Assembly (NCBI RefSeq): GCF_036588685.1
Contig: NC_086386.1
Span: forward strand, 69,438,682 to 69,502,681
Source of the DNA: Mytilus trossulus
Taxonomy: Eukaryota > Mollusca > Bivalvia > Mytilida > Mytilidae
Length of the DNA stretch: 64,000 bases
Direction: 5' to 3'
Shown here: positions 55,101 through 64,000 of the stretch, in pieces
Position numbering within the stretch: position 1 is the first letter of the stretch
Layout: each line of letters begins with the position of its first letter
The notes under the pieces: model-generated
What the model saw: only the letters and a program-made list of their open reading frames with translations
Told to the model about the DNA's origin: nothing
Database searches by the model: none
Made by a program: the position numbers and the translations under genes

Positions 55101-58100
55101 GATATCAGTATATCTAACATAGTCTACCACCCTAGTGCAAAAGACCCTATAGCTTTGTCGTTAATAAATATGAATTTAAAGCAAAGATCAGACTCTGGAA
55201 CGTCAAATTTACCTTTGATCCTGACGTACATGTTAAGGTCTCTACTGTATATGTTTGATATATTAAATGAAAATACAGCTTATTTTAAACATATGCAGTG
55301 AGAAAAACTCCCATTTAATGTCAAAACTCATGTTTAAACAAAAGGTATATGTTACGACATGTCGAAAGTAACAGTTAAGTGAAAATATGTTATCGATATC
55401 TTATCAGAAAAGCGATTCGGACTCATGAAATTGTTAACGTGTTGTTTTACATATTTTATACAGTATCTGAGGACAAGTGATAATAAGCCAAAGCTAAAAT
55501 AAAAATTTGAAAGACGAACTTTGACCTAACCATCATTTTTAGTGGTTGACCAAGGACCTCAAATTAAAAGACCCAAAGTCCTTTCACTTATGTTTTTTTC
55601 GGTAACAAATACATATCACTTTTAAGAGGGAATAACTCTCATATGAAGTCTCCGGACTGTTTCGGTCAATTTTTTTTATGATACTCTGATTATGTAATGA
55701 GCAATATTGTGGCTTTACTTTACGGTTGCGAAATAGAAATAACAAGTAAAACTAGTTCGGGAAGATAACTCGTACACGAAAAATGTTTGGTTAAACGGTG
55801 TCCGTTTCAAAATTTAATAATCTGTTTTATATCATATACCAAATGTCGAATAGACATCTTACGAAACAAAAGCTTCTTGCAAGAAATAAAAGTGGCGGAA
55901 GAAAAGTAATATAATCAGAACAAAATCAATAGGTCCGTGGAAGGACCAAATTGCAAATGTAGTGTACTATTCATTTATCGTATACGCATTACGAAGTTAT
56001 GTTTAGACGCCCCTAATTTATAAGTCGCCCCTAATTTATTAGTCGCTTTTAATTTATCAGTTGCTCCTAATTGATTAGTCACCAAAACATAAAATTTACA
56101 TATACTAGTATATAAAAGTCTTGAAATGATATGTTCATTCATCAATGTTTAAGTAATTATTATTAAGATAAATAAGCACTGTATCAATTTATTTCATCCG
56201 TGTATCTCAAAAACGTAATAAATCCCTTAATTGACTTATTTATTTTCATAGTAAAATTGTTGGTCTCCTTTACATATATAGTAAATGTTAAACTTGATTT
56301 GCTCTGTTATCTATTTCAGATAACATGGTAATAACTCTGTCTTTATTGACATGCATCGTTACGAATTACTCATTGACCTATTTAACACAAATATAGCATG
56401 TATAATGCTCAAGAAGAAAATGTTCAAAAAGATACTCAATCTAAATTGAAACTTCTTTTTATATACTTCTCTTTTTAATGCCAGATATGGATCAAGAACC
56501 AAACCCTCTTCATACGCATTGTTAGTGAACAGAAGTTCAATTTGTGGACCTCTTGTATATAGCGGATTGACATTTTGAAGAATTACTCCTTCACCACCGT
56601 TTCTTGTAAAAAATCCTACAAATACAAATTAAGTAATTGATATAGACGAGTTTATAATTCGCTGAATTCTTATTCTTTTCCTTTTTCATGTGTTTATTAT
56701 GCGTAGTCATGTGATAAAAAAAAAAGTTTTACATAGACCGTTATAAGGTGAAAGGCAATTGCATATATAAGGTTTTTATTTGTATTTTGTCTATTGAAAT
56801 GTTTGTTACTCGAGCACTGTCGATTGGTCTTATGTAAATGAAAAACGCATGTACCAAATATCATCTTTTTAAAACTGTATATACCACCTTGTAAACTTTG
56901 ATTAAACAAAATGCATGACGGTATTTTTAATTTTACTTTACACAATTTATAAAGCTTGTCTTAGAGTAAATTTTACGTGACATATATAACTATAAGACCA
57001 AAAACATAATTATGAAACACTGAAACCGAATAAGTGATTGAATGTTAAGTTGCGTTACTTGCCTTCTCTGTTGAAAATATAATCGAGAATTCTTTCCGGT
57101 TCTGCCACCTTTTTACTGTTAATATTTAACGGTGCAGTGATATTGTATTGAACAGCGAACCTCAAGTGATCATACAAATTCTGTCCAACGGGGAGATCAA
57201 CTTTTAATGGTATCTATAAAAGAAGATATATCTCATCTTTGATATATTTTGAGCAGAACATTTAGCCCACTGTAATAGCTAATTCGTCGTTTATATTTTG
57301 ACATTACGTCATGCATAGCAGAAATCGCTCCATTATATACGTTTGTGGCTCTCTGATTTTGAGGAGTTCATGTCGTTAGATTTTGTTAATTACATCGATT
57401 TATGAGATATGCACATCGATAAACTACTATCATCAATATATGCATATGTATATTAAGTAGGTTCGCTTCTCAATATCAAAATAACAAGCTTTTCATAACT
57501 AGTAAATATTGATAAGGGATCATTAAAGGAACCAAAAGAGCAAAAACGAATAATAGATCAATGTGCTTGTTTTCGAGATATTAGCCATTGAAAATTTGGC
57601 GGGAAAATATCGTCTCTCGACTTTTCATAGCTTTATTATTGACAAGTTTAAGTGCTCATAAAAATATTAAAAAATAACAAGGATTTTATTAGACTTTTAC
57701 AGATGCCTTATTATTATACATGTAAAAGAATTATAAAAAGAAAAATGAATGTCAATGGGCAAAATTTGTTAAGGCATTCAAATGGATAAAACCAGAGGAT
57801 TCCGAAAATCTGACAACAATTCCAAAACATGACAAGCGAACATCCTTAAGTAGAAACACGGATATTTTGGGCAAATTTTCTCAAATTAGCTATTGTATTG
57901 AATTTAAGAAACATTTCAATTCTTTTCTTTTTGTTTTGTTTGAATAAGCACATTTAACTGAAACACTGTTGGCCACTTTTTAAATTTCGGAGTAGTGTAT
58001 ATATTTACTCGTGTTTTGATAAAACATAGTCATTTAAGAACAAATGAACTACAAATCAATAAAGGTGTAGAGTAAGGATCAATGATACAGCAAGCAGACG

Positions 58101-61100
58101 ACACAAATAACCATAGGATAGTTTAAAGCAATATATATGCATTTAAGATTAAAGTGGAATGTTATCTGAACATAAGTAAGCTGTACAACTGTTTACTTCG
58201 ATTCAGACTTGTTTAAATCTAACACAATTTGAAGGAAAAATGGTGAGTGTCATTTATTTCAATTTCTTCTTTGGACCTAGCTCTTTCAACAATATTAAAT
58301 AACATAAGAATTTTTGCAAAAAAACTAATAAATGTGCGAAATCATCATACAAATAAGACTTTTTTTTATGTTACCTTCATTTGTTGAAGATGTTTGCAAG
58401 GGCCGATTCCTGAGAGCATTAAAATCTGAGCAGAGCCTATAACTCCAGCTGAAAGAATAACTTCATGTTTTGCAAATACCCGTCGTCTCTTTCCATCTTT
58501 TGCAAATTCAACACCAACAGCTTTGTTATTCCTAATTAAAACCTGTATGTCATAGATAATAGATAAATGTTTAGTTTTTATCTATAAGCAGGAAAGTTAC
58601 ACAATGGGATTTGAAACTTAATTTAGTACAATTATTGTTAATGGAAACATAGAATTGAATGTGAATGCATGCTTAAGTTTAAGGAATAGGAAGCAAGAGA
58701 TAACTCCAGTATTCAACCGATTGTACTGTAATTCTAATACATAATATTTACTAAGGACAATAATGAATTGTCTCTCTTCTTTATATTCGCTAACTCTTCA
58801 TTTTTTCGATTTTGATATTAGACAACTAAGAGTTGAGCATGGTCATAGACGTTCTTTAAAGTAAAACATATTAAAACTCATTACCTTTGTTACACGAGAC
58901 CGCAAACTGATTTGCAAGTTCCGTCTATCTAAGACTGGCCTAAGGTAACAGGTCGATGTACTGCAACGTTTGCCGTCTTTAACATTCATCTGATTTTTAC
59001 AGAAACCTGAAATATTTTATGTAAAACAAAAGGGCTGTTTCCTGCTCTTCATGCTGAGTAAAAGACCATACACACAAATATGTAGAAAAAGTTGAAAAGC
59101 CAGAAGCCAAACAATACTTAAATCTAAAAATATGATACATGTTTTCGAATTTTAATCCTTTGGAAAAAGTCATTATGTGCCAATTTTTGTGTTAATCAGA
59201 TTAACAGGGCAGATATTAAACGTAACACTTTTAAATAAGCATTGCTATTAAGAACCTGCCACAAAATTTACTGCTCTAATAGTGAATGAGAGGTAAAACT
59301 TAAAAGTATTTCAGGATAACATTAACTGTACGCTAGTGTCCACATTTATGTCACTTTGATATTGTATTGTTAATATCCTGTCTCTGTTTCGAAATTCGTA
59401 GTCTCCATATAATTGTAGCCATTTTTGACATTTCATAAAGATAGTGCTATTCAAACGTAAAATAATAAACATTTTCAATCGAAATGAAGTATTCAAAAAT
59501 CTTATACAGTACATAAAATGTATAAGATCAATGACCAAATCACTGATTGTGCATGTCAACATGCATTGTTGATCATTGCTGACGATTGGACTGGTGATAC
59601 GATGCAAACTTCATCAAAGATACCAGGTCATTAATTTGTTACGTCAGCATAAGACTCAGCAATGCCGTTGGAATCAAAAAGATGAAAGGTGAAAGGAAAA
59701 CACTATATCGAAGTACATTATCGAAAATTCGCCAATTATGTTTAATGCCACCTATGCCCTGCAGTTCATTAAACCAATATTGATTAATGACAAATATCGC
59801 AGTTCCAATAAGATTATTTTTGATTATTTAGTTCTCAAATGGTCTTGAAAGAAATGATTTAACAAACAAATTATCCAAGGTTAATTCAAAACTTGGAAAA
59901 CCATAAACCTGACACAACAAAACGTTCGACTTCATCAACCTTTGACACGAATAGGAAAACTGCCTTGTTAATATAAAAAAAAGAAGATGTGGTATGATTG
60001 CCAATGAGACAACTCTCCACAAGAGACCAAATGACACAGAAATTAACAGCTATAGGTCATCGTACGCAATGCATTGTTTAAAAACAAAATGGCGGGTTAA
60101 ACCTGGTTTTATAACTAGTTGATAATCACACTTGTCTGACAGTTTTTTATAGTTCCGTTAAACATACCAAATTGTGTGAGCAACCCAAACAGACACAATT
60201 GGTTAACGAGAAAACATTTGGAATCCAGCAGACAAATTTGTGTAAAAAAACATAAAAAAAATCCAAACAAATGAACTAGTACAAATAATTCTTACAGCGA
60301 CGCAACAAAAAATGTTTTTTAGTTAGCAGTACAGTAAGTAACACATCATGACGTATTCACACGTTCCCGATAAAGTATAAATTAAGATACCATGGGATAC
60401 AAAATATAAAACTATAAAAATTGCATGCGTCCGAATCGCAACTCAGGACCTATTCGTATCGTATCAGGAAAACTGAAATTTAAAAACCCGAAAGTTGGAT
60501 TCACATATACCGAAGCAGGTCAAAAGTCATAAGACCTAAAGAAACATGAATTGACAAAAACAGATTAATGGAAATAAGCAAATTTATTAAATGATTCAAA
60601 ACCTCAGCACATGTTATCTATATCTCACGACCAAACTGTTTTATTTCTGATGTTGACAATTAATAATTGCCTATATATCTTGTTAGCTTCCAATGAAGAA
60701 ATAGGAATAGTCGTATATTGACAAAACCATGGGTCGAAAACATTTGCAAAAACATCGATGACGTTTTACAAAGTTTGAGTAGCATTAACATCGTCTATAT
60801 ATAATTTGTAAAACCCCGGTCAGGTCAAACCAAGACTATTTTTAGCTCATTTTGTTCCGTAACTAATGCTCTTCTGACTTATAGTATCAATTTTAAATTC
60901 TAGACTTTTTAAAATTCCCCTGAGTACATCCTTAAGTTCATGTATTTACTTATTTACTTATTAAGTTTTTATTTTGACTTGTTTAATCTTAAAATAGATT
61001 AACTAGATTTGATATAGGCAACTTAATGAAAACTCTAATTTTCAGTTTTTCTTTGATCGCCCTTAATACTAACTACCGACCGTTCAAGACCCTCATGGGT

Positions 61101-63907
61101 AGTCAAGGTAGTCAAAAACCACCCGCATCATTAATACTAACTACCGACCGTTCAAGACCCTCATGGGTAGTCAAGGTAGTTAAAAACCATCCGCATCATT
61201 TATACTAACTACCGACCGTCCAAGACCCTCATGGGTAGTCAAGGTAGTTAAAAATCACCCGCATCATTAATACTAACTACCGACCGTTCAAGACCCTCAT
61301 GGGTAGTCAAGGTAGTTAAAAACCACCCGCATCATTAAGTTAAGGTAGTTAAAAACCATCCGCATCATTAATACTAACTACCGACCGTTCAAGACCCCCA
61401 TGGGTAGTCAAGGTAGTTAAAAACCACCCGCATCATTAATACTAACTAATAATCTACCTATCGGATCATCACTATTGCAATCTACTGTAGGAAACCCAAT
61501 TTCCATTGCCGCTGTTTGGTGAAATGACTGTAAAATACTCCCAGTAATCTCTTTTATTACTATAGGTCCATGAAGTCCTCGTAAAGCTATAAAACATTTG
61601 AATTCACATATATGATTGAAACTGAATTGTCTGCAAATGGTTATAAAACAATTCTACAGTTCACGATGTTTGATAATTTCAAATATGTTCTGATTGATTA
61701 AACCATGCAAATAGTATGTTCCGACGAAGAAGGGGTAATTATAAAAAGACTCATTTTGCCAATAATGATATCAGATTGCTGCATTTCATTTGCGACATTT
61801 AAAACTCACCAAAGATAACAGGTTATAGATGCTTACTCCAGATGTTCATTTAACATTGAATCAAAACAGATTTAGTATGAAAACTATTTAGAATTTGAAA
61901 AAAAACATTGAATCCTAAATAAAAGTTTTAAAAAGTTATCTCCAATTTGGCTGAGGCCTCTATGCTTTGTGTATATCAACTCTAGTCTGTCAATGAATTT
62001 TACTTTATTGATAAAAATAAGGAGATGTGGAATGATTGCCAATGAGACAAATGACCAAAATTCTTAAAGTCTAACAAAACAGCTTGTAAATTTATTTTGA
62101 CGGCATTAAAACTTATATGACATCATGATTTTCCTCTTTTAGTTTGATATATATCCTTAAGTTTAAAACAGACAAACAATGAAATAGCAGATCGAATTAC
62201 AATTCAGATATTTATAGACAATTCAGTAAGATCAGGCTCTTAGTGTGCAATGTCCTTTCATTCGTAAAACTAAGTAGAACAGTTTTCCGTTATTTGAATG
62301 TCTTCTATTAAGTGGCTTTGAGTATGTTTGTGGTTCAGTAAATATAATACAACAATACAATTCTTATAACTATAGAGGTATAACTTACTCGAGTCTCTGT
62401 AGGATGTATCTGTAGCGTTTTCGAGTTTTCTGAAGAAGGGCAGAACATCGTCGTATCCCCATCCGACTGCCCCTTCGTATTCCCATTGATCATAGTTGTT
62501 ACGACTGCCTCTAACAATTACTTGTGCATTTATCGACGATGAACCTCCAAGCACTTTGCCTTGTGGTATGTAAGCCCTCTATATTAATAAAACAATAAAA
62601 ATAAAACTAGGATGTGCATCTTTCCTGTTAAAACGGTAAGTATCTTTACATATGGCAATAATTCGACAGTCTGTAATGTATTACTGTTGGATAAGTACAT
62701 GTGCCTATCATTAGCATAAACTTGTTATTAGGATTAGTTGCATCTCATGTACCATGTGCTTTTCTATTATTGTATGTCGACATATCTCCAAAAACAATGT
62801 ATTACCAGTTGGTCTCAATTTATTTTACAGAAAGGGAATCTTAATCGAGCAGAACAGGAATTTCTTTTCGGAGAAACTGAATGTGTCAAATCGTCCCTGT
62901 ACAATAGCATACGGACGAGATGAGAAAAAAGAAAAGGAAACCGAGCAACATAAAACAAAAGAAAAAGAAATGAAAAAGAAAAGAAAAGTAGGAAGTAATA
63001 AATCGTCGATCAGTGAAAATATTTACTTCTATTTCATGTTTTATCTCCATGGTAAGATACAAAGGAGACAATCAAAAACTTATGAAAACAGACGACAACA
63101 TGTTCAAATATAAAAACAGTTGATAAAACACTGCAAATAAACTTAAAGTGTGTGTACATGTAGTACGACAAACATAAAAAACACAGATAAACACAGGTGC
63201 TCCGTTAGGGGTATATTTCACTATATGCATTCGTGGCGTTTATAATTGCAATTATAAATCCACACTTAGTCGCATTATATGATGTTACAATAGTAGGAAA
63301 GAGGACCGGATTGTGACTATGACAAACATACAAACGTGAATTAATCGTATGCAATTTGCCGACAATTGTTTTTCAGTTGTGAATGGAAATATCATTGACA
63401 AAGCTAAATAGTATACGATTTTTCCGTCAAAACCACATGTTTGACTTGAAATACTTAGCATTAACTGTTTAATTTAGTCTATTGCATTGTTTTGAAATAT
63501 GTGCGTCTTATTCTATTGATCTAGTGTCGATTCACTTACTTAACCGTTTTAACCTGACTCAAATGTTATTTGTTTTTATATTGATTATAGTTCGCGACAA
63601 TAATTTTTTAAACATGTTAAATGCTGACCTGCCAAAAATGTACACCATGATGTAACTTCAATTAAAAGATATTCATATCAAAAAGTAAATATTACCTCAT
63701 TTTTATAAGCAAAATGGGAGTACTTTTGTTGAACTGAAAGATATCCCCAGTCTTTCTCAGAACCTACAAGGGAAGGCCACAGAGATGGTATTTGGGTCAC
63801 GTCATCAGGTTCCAAATCCGATATTCCAGCTTCCAACAAAAGAACTGAAGTTGCATAATCCTCCGATAGTCGAGTGGCAACAACACTTCCTGCAGAACCC
63901 GATCCTA
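52043..63907 (-). CDS. GMC-family FAD oxidoreductase (choline/glucose dehydrogenase-like), 10 exons, 5' end outside
   Basis: Exons in coding order: 63907-63696, 62578-62389, 61586-61458, 59006-58885, 58542-58375, 57213-57063, 56615-56467, 54544-54370, 53458-53233, 52190-52043. All phases match, giving 556 residues to a TAA stop. The FAD-binding Rossmann motif [16 protein letters not shown] and LLLEAG are in exon 1, the GMC signature [13 protein letters not shown] in exon 2, and the second signature region [16 protein letters not shown] in exon 5. Exon 9 carries the catalytic-loop [10 protein letters not shown] (active-site His kept), and exon 10 [19 protein letters not shown]. The family oxidises alcohols such as choline or glucose using FAD; the substrate cannot be told from sequence. 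About 40-60 N-terminal residues, including any signal peptide, lie beyond the window. One intron uses a GC donor. Confidence 0.94.
52191..53232. other. GMC intron, nothing recognised
   Basis: AT-rich; the small + strand ORF at 52956 has no support. Confidence 0.4.
53233..53458 (-). CDS. GMC gene exon 9: active site
   Basis: [40 protein letters not shown] and [13 protein letters not shown], with SVVVDSRLR at the end. The His of [10 protein letters not shown] corresponds to the catalytic His. Phase 1 to 2. Confidence 0.95.
54130..54345 (-). repeat. Family B repeat, inverted, in GMC intron
   Basis: aaaaccaggtttaatctaca, gagtccggaatatgacagtt, gttatccattcgttcgatgt, and attttcctcagagttcggca follow the order of 26600-26790. 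Confidence 0.65.
54370..54544 (-). CDS. GMC gene exon 8
   Basis: [59 protein letters not shown]: the conserved L-x-P-x-S-x-G-x-L-x-L and P-x-I-D-P-x-Y-L blocks. Phase 0 to 1. Confidence 0.94.
54545..56466. other. GMC intron, nothing firmly recognised
   Basis: AT-rich. A short local repeat at 56010-56085 (aatttataagtcgccccta, aatttattagtcgctttta, aatttatcagttgctccta) has three or four degenerate 20-bp units. Confidence 0.4.
56467..56615 (-). CDS. GMC gene exon 7
   Basis: [32 protein letters not shown], then DPYLALKRE. Substrate-domain segment. Phase 1 to 0, donor gtatat. Confidence 0.85.
57063..57213 (-). CDS. GMC gene exon 6, GC donor
   Basis: [20 protein letters not shown], the D-L-P-V-G-x-N-L-x-D-H block. 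It ends AGAGAAG followed by gcaagt, a GC-AG intron with an otherwise ideal donor. Confidence 0.9.
57214..58374. other. GMC intron, nothing recognised
   Basis: AT-rich; no open frame with splice context. Confidence 0.4.
58375..58542 (-). CDS. GMC gene exon 5: signature 2
   Basis: [48 protein letters not shown]. The common S-P of signature 2 is S-A. Phase 0-0. Confidence 0.94.
58885..59006 (-). CDS. GMC gene exon 4
   Basis: [20 protein letters not shown] then [13 protein letters not shown] and RVTK; canonical relatives have G-x-R-x-S-x-x-x-A-Y-L-x-P at this place, so the usual A before YL is C here. Phase 1 to 0. Confidence 0.9.
59007..59984. other. GMC intron, mostly unique
   Basis: A phrase tacgtcagcataagactcagcaatgccgttggaatcaaaaag near 59640 recalls the hammerhead repeat flank but lacks the core. 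Confidence 0.35.
59985..60200 (+). repeat. Family A start followed by a family B-like piece
   Basis: gatgtggtatgattgccaat, gacaactctccacaagagac and gctataggtcatcgtacg give a clean family A head. From 60085 aatggcgggttaaacctggt and cttgtctgacagtttttta resemble the end of family B, so this is a composite. Confidence 0.65.
60201..61062. other. GMC intron, nothing recognised
   Basis: AT-rich sequence without repeat family or exon that I recognise. Confidence 0.4.
61063..61445 (+). repeat. 68-bp minisatellite, about 5.5 copies
   Basis: Units begin ttaatactaactaccgacc, continue gttcaagaccctcatgggta, gtcaaggtagttaaaaac, and end cacccgcatca. Starts are at 61063, 61131, 61199, 61267, a truncated one at 61335, and 61368. 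The similarity is very high, so the array is young. It ends 13 bases before the GMC exon donor. Confidence 0.93.
61458..61586 (-). CDS. GMC gene exon 3 (in window)
   Basis: [19 protein letters not shown] then [19 protein letters not shown]. It corresponds to the H-G-x-x-G-P region before the substrate loop. Phase 1-1. The donor at 61457 is only 12 bases from a 68-bp minisatellite. Confidence 0.9.
61587..62388. other. GMC intron with a family A fragment
   Basis: A 34-base family A head (gagatgtggaatgattgcca and following) lies at 62022-62055. Otherwise nothing recognised. Confidence 0.45.
62389..62578 (-). CDS. GMC gene exon: GMC signature 1
   Basis: [20 protein letters not shown] then [13 protein letters not shown] and [15 protein letters not shown]. 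This is the GMC oxidoreductase signature 1 region that contacts FAD. Phase 0 to 1, donor gtaagt. Confidence 0.94.
62579..63695. other. GMC intron, nothing recognised
   Basis: The small ORFs around 62740-63110 are Lys-rich only because of an A-rich run at 62925-62990. Confidence 0.4.
63696..63907 (-). CDS. GMC gene exon: FAD-binding N-terminus
   Basis: Starts in phase 1 after attttgtag. It encodes [16 protein letters not shown] (G-x-G-x2-G), SVLLLEAG with the Glu that binds the FAD ribose, and [12 protein letters not shown]. Ends phase 0, donor gtaata. Confidence 0.93.
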
Positions 63908-64000
63908 CTACAAAATATAATTTACAAAATCTATATTTTACTTATTCGTACTGATTTGTACAGAAAGTTAACTTGATAACCAGTCATTTTTAGGATTACT

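Noticed and set aside
62738..63113. Lys-rich ORFs in the GMC intron
   Set aside because: They derive from an A-rich run between two exons whose splice phases already match.

Overview
The window is eukaryotic nuclear DNA from a marine bivalve, most likely a mussel of the genus Mytilus. It is AT-rich, genes are split into short exons by long introns with GT-AG junctions, and most non-coding sequence is interspersed repeats of types I recognise from mussel genomes (a family with the word gatgtggtatgattgccaat, a family beginning tatgccccacctacg, and Penelope-like retroelements). The species call rests on recognition, not on a search.

Four gene models can be built exon by exon with consistent reading phase. 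(1) Positions 12-5447, + strand: the 3' part of a gene encoding the last loop of a Ly6/uPAR-type three-finger (LU) domain, with several candidate C-terminal tails, one a 320-residue Lys/Ser-rich repetitive tail. (2) Positions 11200-25890, + strand: twelve exons encoding two LU domains, four six-cysteine EB/EGF-like modules and a C-terminal fibrinogen-related domain (FReD). This is a secreted or surface recognition-type protein with an unusual architecture; its 5' exons were not found. (3) Positions 36375-28329, - strand: a two-exon gene for a 615-residue charged, largely disordered protein I do not recognise. (4) Positions 63907-52043, - strand: ten exons of a GMC-family FAD oxidoreductase (choline/glucose dehydrogenase-like), complete at the C terminus, with its first exon(s) outside the window. 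Weaker single-exon candidates lie at 8782-9974 and 45122-45317 on the - strand.

The rest is mobile DNA. The most striking element is a 2.2-kb fold-back element at 12541-14736, with arms made of about 40 copies each of a 17-bp repeat and flanked by a 6-8 bp target duplication, inside an intron of the FReD gene. Others are TTAA-flanked MITEs (23172-23768 and, nested in a larger fold-back, 3891-4499), a TA-flanked pogo/Tigger-like non-autonomous element (49856-50820), a tandemly duplicated LINE fragment (41191-42650), several degraded Penelope-like element pieces, and two sequences that match the hammerhead ribozyme core (7604-7643 and 42709-42747, - strand).

The four genes show no evident functional link. 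The neighbouring LU gene and LU-LU-EB-FReD gene share a homologous terminal LU exon type, so this end of the window may be a local cluster of LU-domain genes from which the FReD gene recruited its N-terminal modules (inference).
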